The notes under the pieces are model-generated. The model was not told where the DNA came from, did not search any database, and was given only the letters and a program-made list of their open reading frames with translations. The translations under genes were made by a program, and so were the position numbers. Below are positions 24,377 through 34,174 of a stretch of 64,000 bases of DNA, piece after piece. Numbering within the stretch: position 1 is the first letter of the stretch; every line of letters begins with the position of its first letter. Location of the stretch: the NCBI GenBank assembly GCA_041399155.1, contig JAWKTI010000003.1:744001-808000 (forward strand). The letters run 5' to 3'. The DNA comes from Zavarzinella sp. Lineage in GTDB: Bacteria > Planctomycetota > Planctomycetia > Gemmatales > Gemmataceae.

Positions 24377-26233
24377 TTATTTTGCAGCAGGGATCGTTGC
24401 GGGTACGGCGAGCTTCGATGAAATGGATATCTGTGCTGATTCTGTGTAGTTGATGTTACTTTCGATCCGACTGACCCCTGAATTACGCAGAGTTGCTACT
24501 ACTTTGAGTATTTCCTGGTGATGTTGAAGGTTATTTGCGGCACCTGATAACGACGCAACACCGTTTTTAACTTCGATCTCGACTTTTCCACTTTGAATTA
24601 CACCAGATTCATTGAGCTTTTTCTTGATCGCTTCCGCTAATTGCTGATCGCTCATATTTGGCGCAATTGGAGAATTTGAACCCGTAAACTTGTTTAAACG
24701 TTCGTTCATCTTTGTACTTGGTTGATGGAATTCCCAAAACCTTGCCCATTCTTTGCGAGCCTGACGCAGATCTGCTGATTGATCAGCCATATCCTTCGGA
24801 TTACTATCATTCAGCACATTCTCCTTTAATTTCGTGCGAGGACCTGACAGAGGATTTGTCGTAGGTTGTGGTCCAGATGGCACAGTTTGAGCAGGCTGGA
24901 CAGGCAAATCCTGTGGTTGTATCGGGCCCTGTTGCGGTGCAGGCATTGCAGGAATTGTTGATTGAGGTTGATGCACTGGTGGTATAGGATGCTGTTGAAT
25001 CGGCCCCTGTTGCGGCACAGGCATAGCAGGTATTGCCTGCATTGGTGGCGGTACTTCTTTTGTAATACCTGAAGGAAAGGGAGATGGTTGAAACGGTACA
25101 TGTAGTTGCGGCACTGGTATTTGTTGTGGAGGTATCGTAGGAGTTTGTCCTGCAGGCAAAACCTGCGGTGACGTTGGCCCCTGTTGCGGTGCAGGCATTG
25201 CAGTGCCTGGTAATTGCAACGGCACTTCAGGTCCTGCAGTAGAAGGTGTCGGTACGGGTTGAATCGGTATCGGCTGCAGAGATTGAGCAGGCAATATTTG
25301 TGGTTGATACGCAGGGATTTGTTGCGTTCCAGGCATGACAGGTGTTGTTTGTGGCGACACCCCTGGTGCAATCGGTTGCATATACTGTGGTGGATGTTGC
25401 AGGTACTGAGGCGATGGCAGGGTCATGCCACCGATACTGTTTCCTGAAAGCTGCTGGATCAGTTCGATCAGTTTTTTCGGATCGGACTTTGGCTGCTCAT
25501 TGATGTTCAGTTCGCCAGTGTATTCTTTGTAGCTACCTTCAAAAATGCGGGTCGCGTTGATACCGGCTATTACAGGGATTGCTGCCTCACCCATTGCAGC
25601 CATCATTCCGGTGGGCAATCCGTAGAACAGCACTTTCATATCGCTGATAATGTACTTGCCATCTACTTTGCGCCAGTGATAACTGAAAGGCAGATCCAAC
25701 ATCAGATCGTTCAGCATCGGATCGGCCAACTTCCATAATTCAGTGAAGTCATTCAATGCAGCAATTTCAGGGATTGGGGGTAACTGAATGCTGACAATCT
25801 CCCCACTGGTGATCACACCGTGAACAACAGACTGGCGGGTAATGGAATATTCGCCCGTCAGTCGAATTTCCACGTATGCCCCACCCACATCGACAAACAG
25901 GTTCGCGGAAAAGTCCTCTTCTCTGTTTTCCAGAATAATTTTGATTTCGCCGTAATCTTTGAAATCAAATCGTTTAATCCATTTCCCGGTGGGCATCTTT
26001 GGGCGTGGTTCCAGTGCCTGCATTTCTGGCCGTGGGCTGGGTTTCTCTGTATTTGTCCTCGGCACTACCTGAATCGGTGTGGTAGGGGGATTCGATTGCT
26101 TCGTGCCCGATGTTTTTTCCTCTGGTTTAGAAGGATCATCTTCCTGTCGAATCAAACACCCTGTTAGAAAAATTGTCAGTACAAACCCGATGGCCAGGGG
26201 TAACCTGGTGAATGCTCTGCGTATCATGCCCAT
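24377..26233 (-). CDS. BON-domain lipoprotein with Pro/Gln-rich linker
   Basis: The start at 26233 (MGMIRRAF) or 26227 gives a proper lipoprotein signal ending LTIFLTGC; the longer frame to 26281 adds an unlikely leader. The protein is ~618 aa. An N-terminal domain (~80-260) with FDFKDYGEIKIILENREEDFSANLFVDVGG is followed by ~230 residues of Pro/Gln-rich low complexity, including three AMP-x-PQQGP units. The C-terminal ~80 residues are a BON domain (AIKKKLNESGVIQSGKVEIEVKNGVASLSG). BON domains bind phospholipid or peptidoglycan-like surfaces in the periplasm, which fits a lipid-anchored envelope protein. Confidence 0.78.
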   Translation of the reverse strand: MGMIRRAFTRLPLAIGFVLTIFLTGCLIRQEDDPSKPEEKTSGTKQSNPPTTPIQVVPRTNTEKPSPRPEMQALEPRPKMPTGKWIKRFDFKDYGEIKIILENREEDFSANLFVDVGGAYVEIRLTGEYSITRQSVVHGVITSGEIVSIQLPPIPEIAALNDFTELWKLADPMLNDLMLDLPFSYHWRKVDGKYIISDMKVLFYGLPTGMMAAMGEAAIPVIAGINATRIFEGSYKEYTGELNINEQPKSDPKKLIELIQQLSGNSIGGMTLPSPQYLQHPPQYMQPIAPGVSPQTTPVMPGTQQIPAYQPQILPAQSLQPIPIQPVPTPSTAGPEVPLQLPGTAMPAPQQGPTSPQVLPAGQTPTIPPQQIPVPQLHVPFQPSPFPSGITKEVPPPMQAIPAMPVPQQGPIQQHPIPPVHQPQSTIPAMPAPQQGPIQPQDLPVQPAQTVPSGPQPTTNPLSGPRTKLKENVLNDSNPKDMADQSADLRQARKEWARFWEFHQPSTKMNERLNKFTGSNSPIAPNMSDQQLAEAIKKKLNESGVIQSGKVEIEVKNGVASLSGAANNLQHHQEILKVVATLRNSGVSRIESNINYTESAQISISSKLAVPATIPAAK

Positions 26234-26547
26234 TCCATGGAAAATTGTTGCATCCAAAGCTGCCCAGTACTTTTGAACCATTCGAAAGTGACAGGCGAGC
26301 GGAATTGTATCCTGAAACAGAAAATCTGCACAAGAGCGAAATCTTTCCCAAATTAATGAACATATTTTAATATTTGAGCTGGCTTCGCACGGTCCAACAA
26401 CGTCTTACTTGACCAATCGCTGCCTGAATCATGCGGCTGACATTGGCCAAAACTTCAATTCCCCCGCCCGTAAGCTCCCCTTTCGTCTTTTTTCGCTTTC
26501 CCATACAATTGCTGTTCTTAGAAGGAACGCTGGTGGGTGCTGGAAAC

Positions 26548-28047
26548 ATGGACAGTGGCGATGATCTGATTGAATTGCTCGAACACGCAGGCACACCTCG
26601 GGTGCTGGTGCTGGGCGATTGCATGCTCGACCGCTATGTGTGGGGCAATGCCGAACGGATCAGCCAGGAAGCACCCGTTATTCTGTTGCGGGCAGATTCC
26701 CGCGACGAGCGTCTCGGTGGGGCTAGTTCTGTAGCCACAATGCTGGCCGCACTGGAAGCCGAAGTTACGCTCGTCAGTATTACTGGTGCGGATGCCAACG
26801 CCGAACATGTCCGAAAATTATTGTCCGACCTGAAAATTTTATCCGACAGCTTAATTCCTGACCCTTCTCGCCCCACCACAGTGAAAGAACGTTACGTGGG
26901 ACGGGCCCAGGCACGCCACCCACAACAGATTCTGCGGGTGGATTACGAAACCCGCGATCCGGTGGGGCCGGAAATCAGCCAACAATTGAAAAATCGCCTG
27001 ACGGAACTGATTCCGACGCACCACGCGGTGCTGATCAGCGATTACGATAAGGGAGTATGCACTCCCGAAGTGCTGCGGTGGACAATTGATCTGGCAAATC
27101 AGCACCACATTCCGGTGATTGTGGACCCGATTCGCAGCACCGATTATTCCCGCTATCGTGGCTGCACTACGATGACACCGAACCGCCTGGAAGCGGGAAT
27201 GGCATTGGGCATGCAGATCAATTCTGTTGCCGACGCCCTGCACGCCGCCGAACGCCTAAGAACCGAACTGGCAATGACTTACGGCATGGTAACGCTGGAC
27301 AAAGACGGCATTGTGGTGGCAACTGCAACCGGTGCCCAGCACTTCCCCACGCGGGTGCGACAGGTCTACGACATCACCGGTGCGGGCGACATGGTTCTGG
27401 CCATCATTGGGCTGGTGCTGGGGACACGGACCGACATTCCTGCTGCCACCCGACTGGCGAATGTGGCTGGAGGGCTGGAAGTCGAAAAAATTGGCGTGGC
27501 TACCGTCACGCGGCACGAAATTATTAACGATCTGCTGCATTCCCCGTCCCACGTGGATAGTGGGGCACTTTCGCGTAAGTTATGCTCCCCACAGCAGTTA
27601 CAACAGGAAATCCACCGCCGCAAGCAACTGGGCCACCAGATTGTGTTCACCAATGGATGCTTTGATGTGCTGCACGCAGGCCATGTGGATTACCTGAATG
27701 AGGCAAAGCACCAGGGCGATTGCCTGGTCGTGGGGCTGAACAGCGACCGCAGTGTGGCAGAATTAAAAGGCCCAGGCCGGCCTGTGAACCCACAGGAGGC
27801 ACGTGCCGCTGTGCTGGCAGGTCTGAGTGCGGTTGATTATGTGGTAATTTTCGACGAACCCACTCCCATCCAACTGATTGAAATGGTGCAGCCCACGGTG
27901 CTGGTGAAAGGGGCCGATTATCAGAAAGATCAGGTAGTGGGCGGGCCATACGTGGAATCGTACGGCGGACGGGTTCATCTGGCGGGTTTACGGGCAGGTT
28001 ATTCCACCACCAATCTGATTTCGCGGATGAAATCTTCTGATCAGTGA
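26548..28047 (+). CDS. hldE: Bifunctional heptose-7-phosphate kinase / heptose-1-phosphate adenylyltransferase
   Basis: The 499-aa protein from the ATG at 26548 has the two HldE domains. Residues 1-330 are a PfkB/ribokinase-type sugar kinase with DITGAGDMVLA containing the catalytic Asp. The C-terminal ~150 residues are a cytidylyltransferase-like domain with TNGCFDVLHAGHVDYL (HxGH motif). The enzyme makes ADP-D-glycero-beta-D-manno-heptose precursors for the LPS inner core. A longer frame starts at 26431, but its extra 39 residues look non-coding. It leads a five-gene operon; its stop overlaps the next start by one base (TGATG). Confidence 0.95.
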   Translation: MDSGDDLIELLEHAGTPRVLVLGDCMLDRYVWGNAERISQEAPVILLRADSRDERLGGASSVATMLAALEAEVTLVSITGADANAEHVRKLLSDLKILSDSLIPDPSRPTTVKERYVGRAQARHPQQILRVDYETRDPVGPEISQQLKNRLTELIPTHHAVLISDYDKGVCTPEVLRWTIDLANQHHIPVIVDPIRSTDYSRYRGCTTMTPNRLEAGMALGMQINSVADALHAAERLRTELAMTYGMVTLDKDGIVVATATGAQHFPTRVRQVYDITGAGDMVLAIIGLVLGTRTDIPAATRLANVAGGLEVEKIGVATVTRHEIINDLLHSPSHVDSGALSRKLCSPQQLQQEIHRRKQLGHQIVFTNGCFDVLHAGHVDYLNEAKHQGDCLVVGLNSDRSVAELKGPGRPVNPQEARAAVLAGLSAVDYVVIFDEPTPIQLIEMVQPTVLVKGADYQKDQVVGGPYVESYGGRVHLAGLRAGYSTTNLISRMKSSDQ

Positions 28048-29123
28048 TGCAGTCTACCAATTACCAGCGGATCGCCTTTTTCCTTCCCAACTGGATTGGG
28101 GATCTGGTGATGGCCACGCCTGCCATTGCTGCGGTAGCCCAGAAATATCCCCAGGCAGAACTGATTGCGATTGGCAAACCATACGTGTTTGCCACCTTAT
28201 CGGGCAATCCGTGGTTCTCCCACAATATCATGTTGGATAAAAAAGGCCCACCTGAACAGCGGGCGAGGGCAGTGATTCGCCAATTGAAGGCACTCTCGCC
28301 CGATGCTGCCGTGCTGTTTCCCAATTCGTTTCGTGCCGCCTGGATTGCCTGGCGGGCAGGGTGTCGGCAGAGAATTGGCTTTGTGCGCTACGCACGTGGG
28401 CTGTTACTGACCGACAAGTTCTACCACCAACGTGGGCGATTTGGCAAACCGATCCCCATGCCGGTGATCGACGATTACAACCGCCTGATTGCCCCACTGG
28501 GAATTACGAATCCCGATTGTCGAATGCAATTGTTCACCACAGCAGATGAAGAACAATCTGCCGATGCCCTGTGGACAAAACTTGGCCTAAACCGTTATAA
28601 AACAGTCATTTGCATCAATTCTTCCGGTGCCTTCGGTGCGGCAAAACTGTGGCCCAGTGCCCACTTTGCAGAGTTAGCAAAAAAACTACTGCAGCACCTT
28701 CCCGATGCTGCCGTGCTGGTGGTGTGCGGGCCGAACGAAAAGAAAATTGCCGAAGAGATCACTTCCACGGCGAATGACCCGCGGGTGATCAGTCTGGCAA
28801 ACGAAAAAGTCTCGATTGGCCTGACCAAAGCCTGCATTCGTCGTTCACAGATGCTGATCAGCACCGACAGTGGCCCACGTCACTTCGGTGCGGCGTTTGG
28901 CATTCCCGTGGTCAGCCTGTTTGGCCCCACGCACATTGAATGGACTGACACCCACTATGTGGATGAAGTGCACCTGCAAAAGAAGGTGCCGTGCGGTCCG
29001 TGCCAGAAACGGGTATGCCCGCTCGACCATCGCTGCATGACGCAACTATCTTCAGAAGAAGTACTTACGACAGCACTTGATCTGTTTCAGCGTGCCAAAC
29101 GCAGGAAGGTGCCCCTTGCCTGA
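28047..29123 (+). CDS. waaF: LPS heptosyltransferase (GT9 family)
   Basis: The 358-aa protein has the N-terminal signature FFLPNWIGDLVMATPAIAAV and the C-terminal heptosyltransferase core ISTDSGPRHFGAAFGIPVVSLFGPTHIEWT, with a Cys-rich end CGPCQKRVCPLDHRCM that is typical of heptosyltransferase II. It transfers heptose from ADP-heptose onto the growing inner core on the cytoplasmic face. The waaF symbol is by similarity; it could be another GT9 family heptosyltransferase. It is translationally coupled to hldE. Confidence 0.9.
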   Translation: MQSTNYQRIAFFLPNWIGDLVMATPAIAAVAQKYPQAELIAIGKPYVFATLSGNPWFSHNIMLDKKGPPEQRARAVIRQLKALSPDAAVLFPNSFRAAWIAWRAGCRQRIGFVRYARGLLLTDKFYHQRGRFGKPIPMPVIDDYNRLIAPLGITNPDCRMQLFTTADEEQSADALWTKLGLNRYKTVICINSSGAFGAAKLWPSAHFAELAKKLLQHLPDAAVLVVCGPNEKKIAEEITSTANDPRVISLANEKVSIGLTKACIRRSQMLISTDSGPRHFGAAFGIPVVSLFGPTHIEWTDTHYVDEVHLQKKVPCGPCQKRVCPLDHRCMTQLSSEEVLTTALDLFQRAKRRKVPLA

Positions 29124-29151
29124 GACGCACATATTACGCACGGGGGTATCC

Positions 29152-30492
29152 ATGTCGTGTGACTGGCTGAAAATCCACCCGGACTACCAGGAACTGCTGC
29201 ACGGCTGGCAGGCAAGTGATCTATTACAACTGCCCGGTGTGGTTGTCAGTGGGCATGTCCGGCGAAATGTCACCCGCGTTGAAATCGCTGGCGAAACCGC
29301 CTACTTGAAACAGGAACATTTCGTCCGCAAGCGGGATCGCTTCAAGAACTGGTGCGATGGCTTTGGCTGGTGCTCACTTTCCGTGCGGGAACAGAACGTA
29401 CTGGCCCATTTACAGAGGTTGGGCTTTTGTGCACCCCAATGGATTGCCTATGGCGAAGCGGAAGGCAAAGCATTCTTACTATTAAAAGATATTGGCCCGA
29501 ATATCCCACTGGCACAGTGTGACGATGTATCACCGTATATGATGAAGTTGGTGCAATATGTGGCACGACTTGTTGACAGTGGAATCGATTTGCCAGACCT
29601 TTTCTTAAAACATTTTCATCTGCTGCAAAATGGTGAAATCTGCTGCCTCGACTGGCAGCGAGCCAGAAAAAGTCCACCTGGGGCGGCTCATCTTCAAAAA
29701 ATTGCAAAGAAGCTGGCACAATTACTGGTCAGTGGGTTGCAGCAAAAGCTGTCAATTACCTCCAAACTCCGATATTTTTTGAAATTTTCAAAATTATTGA
29801 AACTTTCTCACCTAGAAATGCGTCTACTATATCAGAGAACGGTTCAGTGCGTGAATTCACTGGACCATTCCAGGTACGCCCGTCACAAGGTGGCGAGCAC
29901 TTCGGTGAATCAGGAATTGCTGCGCATTCGTGGGGAATACGCATGCATACGGCCAATGTATCAGGAAATTATTCCCCACGTGGAGGACTTTTACAATGGA
30001 CAAAACAGCACATTCAAATCACTGTTAGGAAATAGTATTGTTATTCAGCGAACATTGAATGGCAGTTCAGTTAGAAAGTTCGTCGCGACATGCCTCGGCA
30101 AGCAATGGCGTTCACAGGAACTGGTTGTGGCACGGATGTTGTTTCATCTGGAACGTGCAGGTATCGCCGCACCCACACTGGTGGGGTATGGCTTGCAGCA
30201 CCACTCTGGGATGCGGTATTCCAGTTTTGTCTGCTACCTGCCCGTGCCTGAGCAAGAAGGATCCATCGCACAACAGGCAGCACTGCACCTAATGCAGCAA
30301 CTACATGCTGTGGGGGTCATTGTTCAGCAGGATAATCACGGCAAGGTGCCGTTTGCAGCAGGTGGAAACCGCGTCTGGATCACGAATCCTGCGTGCCTGG
30401 TCTTTCAGAAAAACATCTGCCCCAAGGTGACGATCCATCAACTGCACATCGTTTGCACTGCAAAGAATGTGTTGAAGGATGGCACCGCGTGA
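29152..30492 (+). CDS. Double LPS-kinase-like protein
   Basis: The 446-aa protein (ATG 29152 after GGGGG; a TTG at 29116 with better AGGAAGG spacing is an alternative that overlaps waaF) seems to hold two kinase-like halves. The first (~35-200) has VRRNVTRVEIAGETAYLKQE, then DLFLKHFHLL and LDWQRAR at the positions of the catalytic and DFG loops of WaaP/RfaP kinases, but the usual His-Arg-Asp is altered. The second (~275-446) repeats the N-lobe pattern (VRKFVATCLGKQWRSQELVVARMLFHLERAGI) but lacks recognisable catalytic residues. It probably modifies or recognises LPS-core heptose; one half may be a pseudokinase. Confidence 0.7.
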   Translation: MSCDWLKIHPDYQELLHGWQASDLLQLPGVVVSGHVRRNVTRVEIAGETAYLKQEHFVRKRDRFKNWCDGFGWCSLSVREQNVLAHLQRLGFCAPQWIAYGEAEGKAFLLLKDIGPNIPLAQCDDVSPYMMKLVQYVARLVDSGIDLPDLFLKHFHLLQNGEICCLDWQRARKSPPGAAHLQKIAKKLAQLLVSGLQQKLSITSKLRYFLKFSKLLKLSHLEMRLLYQRTVQCVNSLDHSRYARHKVASTSVNQELLRIRGEYACIRPMYQEIIPHVEDFYNGQNSTFKSLLGNSIVIQRTLNGSSVRKFVATCLGKQWRSQELVVARMLFHLERAGIAAPTLVGYGLQHHSGMRYSSFVCYLPVPEQEGSIAQQAALHLMQQLHAVGVIVQQDNHGKVPFAAGGNRVWITNPACLVFQKNICPKVTIHQLHIVCTAKNVLKDGTA

Positions 30493-31343
30493 TTCCATCG
30501 TTCTGGAAACGTCGCACTCACGGCTACACGAAGCTGGAAGCCACAGACCATTGGCGTTCCATTGCACCTGCTGGTTGGGAAAGCACGGTGATGGCCAGTG
30601 AAGAGCCCAAAGTGTTTGCGGCGAAGCAGGGCAGGTCGATTGCCACCTGGCAATTGCACGACCGTGAAGGGAAGCCCACGCTGGTCTATTTGAAGCGGCA
30701 CTACCGCCAGCCCTGGCGAACGCGCCTTGCAGCACTGTTTTTCCCCAGGCGTGCCTGGACACCCGGACTGCAGGAATGGCACCACTTACAGTGGGCTACA
30801 GAGCACGGCTTCGCAGTGCCCACTGCTCTGGCAGCAGGAGAATATCTGTTGCCTGATGGCCAGTTGCACGGCTTTATTGCCATTCAAGAATTACAGGGCA
30901 TGGTGGCACTGCACGAGGCAATTCCACGTGCGTATGACACGATGGCACCTGGCGATTTTCGACAGTGGAAAAGACAGTTGATCCGCATGCTGGCCGAGAT
31001 GAGCATTGCGTTGCATCGCACTGATCATTTTCATCGCGACTGGTATCTGTGCCACTTTTACATTCCGGAAAACTGGATTGGTGCCACGCAATTTCCCGCC
31101 CACGAACAGATGTATGTGATTGATTTTCACCGTCTGATTCACAAACGCTGGCGGCGTACGTTTGGCATCGCGAAAGATCTAGGCCAACTGCTCTATTCCA
31201 GCGATTTGCCTGGCATCAGCACGCGGGACCGCCTGGAATTCTGGGCCCTGTATCGCAAATCGGTGCGTTGGCCACGATGGCTTCGCTGGTTAAGCATTCG
31301 CAAATGGCGTTTGTATCAGCGTCACGATAAACCCCACGGGTAG
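30489..31343 (+). CDS. LPS-core heptose kinase, WaaP/RfaP-like
   Basis: The 284-aa protein starts at GTG 30489, which overlaps the upstream stop (GTGA); the longer frame upstream lies entirely within the previous gene. It shows the invariant Lys region LVYLKRHYRQPWRTRL, the catalytic loop ALHRTDHFHRDWYLCHFYI and the metal-binding VIDFHRLIHKRW, followed by KDLGQLLYSS. These match the Kdo/heptose kinase family, which phosphorylates LPS-core sugar and stabilises the outer membrane. It is followed after 5 nt by a glycosyltransferase gene. Confidence 0.88.
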   Translation: MIPSFWKRRTHGYTKLEATDHWRSIAPAGWESTVMASEEPKVFAAKQGRSIATWQLHDREGKPTLVYLKRHYRQPWRTRLAALFFPRRAWTPGLQEWHHLQWATEHGFAVPTALAAGEYLLPDGQLHGFIAIQELQGMVALHEAIPRAYDTMAPGDFRQWKRQLIRMLAEMSIALHRTDHFHRDWYLCHFYIPENWIGATQFPAHEQMYVIDFHRLIHKRWRRTFGIAKDLGQLLYSSDLPGISTRDRLEFWALYRKSVRWPRWLRWLSIRKWRLYQRHDKPHG

Positions 31344-31348
31344 CTGAG

Positions 31349-32524
31349 ATGAAGATCGGTTTGTGCTACGAAACAGTATTGCCCGCCCGAGGTGGGTGCG
31401 AGCACTACATTGGTGATCTTGCTCGTCGCCTGGCGAAAGACCACCACGAGGTGCATCTGTTTGCCTGCCGCTGGGAAGCAGCATCGTTGCCACCTGGCAC
31501 TATTTATCATCAGATTCCCACCGTACGTGGGCCACGCTTTCTGCGACCATATCGCTTTGCAAAACGGGTGCTGCAGGCCCTGCACGATCAACCGGTGGAT
31601 GTATCGATTGGATTTGATAAAACCTGGGGGCAGTCGATTCTATATCCGCAAGGTGGCCTGCACTCCGCTTCGCGCCGGCAGAATTTGCTGAAGTATCCTT
31701 CGGCTGGGAAACGATTGATTGCCAGGTTGTTGCGGGTATTCGATCCCACCAGTTACACGTTTCGATGGATTGAAAAGAAACAGTATCTGTCCGCACCACG
31801 CCCACTGGTAATTGTGAACAGTAAGATGGTGCAGCGGCACTTCCAGGAGATTCTGGGCTTTCCCGCAGATGCGGTGCGGGTAATTTACAGTTCGATCGAT
31901 CCGGAACGCTTTCACTGTGAAGAGCGGGAACAGGTACGCCAGCGAGTACGGCAGCAATTGAACATTCCCCCTACCGCACCCGTGGGGTTGTTTGTGGGGA
32001 TGAACTATCGGCTGAAAGGATTGCAGCAACTACTGAATGCCGTGAAGGAAGTACCCGAATCGCTGGGTTACCACCAACTGGTGATTGGTGGGAGCAAGTT
32101 TCAGGGGTACCAGGAACAGGCAACGAAGCTGGGCATTGCCCACCGTGTGCATTTTCTGGGGTTTCAGACCGATCCGAAAGACTATTTCTTTGCCAGCGAT
32201 TTTTTGACGCACCCCACGTTTTATGATCCCTGTTCGCTGGTGGCACTGGAAGCACTGGGCTGTGGGCTGCCGGTGATCACCACGCAATACAATGGGGCCA
32301 GTGAATTTATTCAGCCTGGCAAGAATGGTACAGTTATTGCCGACCCCCACGATGCAGCAACGCTGGGGCAGGCAATTGCCGATTTCTGCCAGCCCACACT
32401 ACTGCCGAAACGGAAACAGGCTGCAGAAGAATCCGCCCGCGGCTGGACGTTTGAAAACCACTACCAGCAGATTCTGGAGGTCATCGAACAGGCTGCCAGG
32501 CAAGGTGTCGAGCAAATGACTTAG
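31349..32524 (+). CDS. GT4 glycosyltransferase, LPS-core type
   Basis: The 391-aa protein has the GT-B layout. The N-terminal acceptor domain opens MKIGLCYETVLPARGGCEHYIGDLARRLA. The C-terminal domain has VGMNYRLKGLQQLLNAV, FLGFQTDPKDYFFASDFLTHPTFYDPCSLVALEALGCGLPVITT and an E-x7-E region. It is similar in arrangement to WaaG, which adds the first outer-core hexose to the heptose region. With the upstream genes it completes an LPS-core assembly operon. It starts 5 nt after the kinase stop and ends the operon. Confidence 0.88.
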   Translation: MKIGLCYETVLPARGGCEHYIGDLARRLAKDHHEVHLFACRWEAASLPPGTIYHQIPTVRGPRFLRPYRFAKRVLQALHDQPVDVSIGFDKTWGQSILYPQGGLHSASRRQNLLKYPSAGKRLIARLLRVFDPTSYTFRWIEKKQYLSAPRPLVIVNSKMVQRHFQEILGFPADAVRVIYSSIDPERFHCEEREQVRQRVRQQLNIPPTAPVGLFVGMNYRLKGLQQLLNAVKEVPESLGYHQLVIGGSKFQGYQEQATKLGIAHRVHFLGFQTDPKDYFFASDFLTHPTFYDPCSLVALEALGCGLPVITTQYNGASEFIQPGKNGTVIADPHDAATLGQAIADFCQPTLLPKRKQAAEESARGWTFENHYQQILEVIEQAARQGVEQMT

Positions 32525-32724
32525 ATAGATGATATCTGTATGAACCATGTAACAAACATTTCACCAAAAGTGCTTGAAAAATTGGACAATTTCTTTGAAT
32601 CCCCAAACCAACGTCATTGGTAGCAGTATTTGAATGAGCAATGAAGGGAAAGCAAGCAGATTGGGGCGAATCGTTTGCCGCAACCCGATTTCAACACAAC
32701 CGATTAGGTGAAGTAGATGATCAA

Positions 32725-33639
32725 CTATCGAATCAGTTTGGTTTTCAGTTCGCTGACGATCAGATCAAGCTCTTCAAGTGATTTCTGATGCAACTCATCC
32801 ATGGGGGTTAGTGGTAAGCTGAGAATCTCTTCAAATGCGTGAATCTTGCCGATTCTTTGTCCTCGCTCTTCGCCAAGTTTGATGCCTTCTTCTTTCGCAA
32901 TTTCTTCAAATGAGGTTACGAACGGCATTTTATTCTCCTGAATTAATTCAATTCGAACTTTATTAAAATCTTTGCGCATTTCTTCTGGTAATTTTAGCAG
33001 CCAGTCGAGCAAACGCATAATATCCCATACTTTTTGATCGGTTAAGTTGCGTTGAAAGAGCTGCCGAATTAGGCGGGCTTTATCGTCAAAGCGTAAGTGT
33101 GGGTTACCGTGGGTCAGTAAACTTTGAATACTGGCTGCCACGATAAGCCCTACCGGACTACGGTGCATCGTTAATTCATCCAGCCGATCAACATAATCAA
33201 GCAGTTTCACCGAATTAAACACGAACTCATTGTGTGTCCCTTTACAACTCAACATGTTGCGATTCACACGCCAATTTGGGTTCTCATCGGCCAGAATTGC
33301 AAAGCTGGAAACATTCAGGCCATATTTTTGCCGAATTCTCCAATAGTATTCTGCCATCCGCGAAGCAAAATGGTCATCACGTTGCGCCTGCACCTCAAAG
33401 TGAACAAAAATGGTCACGGTCTGGCCGGGGTGCTCTAAATCGTACACCTCAAACAGTGCGTCGGCACGAATCATTCCCGCTTCAGAATCGGGCAACAACG
33501 TGCGTAATTCGGTGTCGAGCGAGCGAAAACCTTTCGCCCAGTCGAACGTGGGGTACCACTGCGGGAACAGAAGCTCGAAAATATCAGGCAGATAATTTTC
33601 CAGAGTCTCTTTCCAGGGGGAATCAAATTCTCGGGTCAT
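32725..33639 (-). CDS. Rpn/YhgA-like PD-(D/E)XK nuclease
   Basis: The 304-aa protein matches the family annotated as Rpn recombination-promoting nuclease or putative transposase. MTREFDSPWKETLENYLPDIFELLFP comes first, then the nuclease core with RADALFEVYDLEHPGQTVTIFVHFEVQAQRDDHFASRMAEYYWRI, which contains the Asp and E-x-Q catalytic pattern and the conserved Tyr. The C-terminal part is helical. Family members cut DNA and promote RecA-independent recombination. The gene stands alone, without visible terminal repeats, and could be a domesticated or stray mobile gene. Confidence 0.8.
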   Translation of the reverse strand: MTREFDSPWKETLENYLPDIFELLFPQWYPTFDWAKGFRSLDTELRTLLPDSEAGMIRADALFEVYDLEHPGQTVTIFVHFEVQAQRDDHFASRMAEYYWRIRQKYGLNVSSFAILADENPNWRVNRNMLSCKGTHNEFVFNSVKLLDYVDRLDELTMHRSPVGLIVAASIQSLLTHGNPHLRFDDKARLIRQLFQRNLTDQKVWDIMRLLDWLLKLPEEMRKDFNKVRIELIQENKMPFVTSFEEIAKEEGIKLGEERGQRIGKIHAFEEILSLPLTPMDELHQKSLEELDLIVSELKTKLIR

Positions 33640-33768
33640 TGTGGGGCCTGCGGGAAAAGATTACATCGCTTTAATTGAAATTTCTTGATGTGGAAACCGG
33701 TCATTAAAAAGGTTCATTCGTTCGAAAACCGAATTTAAACTAATGACGTTGATCGATTTCATCCACCC

Positions 33769-34170
33769 TTACTCGCCGTCATCAACTTCTTCCATCTCCC
33801 CCACGGGTGCGGTGGAGGAGGTCTGGTTGTATTGTTTCACTAGTTCCTGCAGGCCAGCGACCGCACCGGACAGCGAGAGTGCTGCCATTTCAAAGTTGGT
33901 GTGGGCACTGTAGTTCTTGTATTCCTGCTGAAAAAAGGTCGCTATTTTACCCAGTTTTCCCAGCTTTCCAGCCAGTTTCCGCATGTAACGTGGCAGATCG
34001 TTATTTTGTAGTGCGGGTTCGACCGCACGGATCGAATCGTACAAGGTGCGGGGAACTTCGAGCAGTTCTGGATTGTCTGCCGTTTCATCGGCATGTTTCA
34101 AAAAGGTGCGTATCATCCACAGGTGGGCGAGATATACCTGCGAACGTGCAACAGCGTCTTCGATCGTCAT
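33769..34170 (-). CDS. Helical partner protein of the sigma factor gene
   Basis: The product is 133 aa from the ATG at 34170, four bases after the upstream sigma-like gene ends; a longer frame to 34227 would overlap it. It is largely helical (IEDAVARSQVYLAHLWMIRTFLKHAD.., YMRKLAGKLGKLGKIATFFQQEYKNYSAHTNFEMAALSLSGAVAGLQEL) with an acidic tail. It has no signal peptide or membrane segment. The tight spacing suggests co-translation and a shared function; regulation of the sigma factor is possible, but no anti-sigma motif is seen. Confidence 0.65.
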   Translation of the reverse strand: MTIEDAVARSQVYLAHLWMIRTFLKHADETADNPELLEVPRTLYDSIRAVEPALQNNDLPRYMRKLAGKLGKLGKIATFFQQEYKNYSAHTNFEMAALSLSGAVAGLQELVKQYNQTSSTAPVGEMEEVDDGE

Positions 34171-34174
34171 TGGC

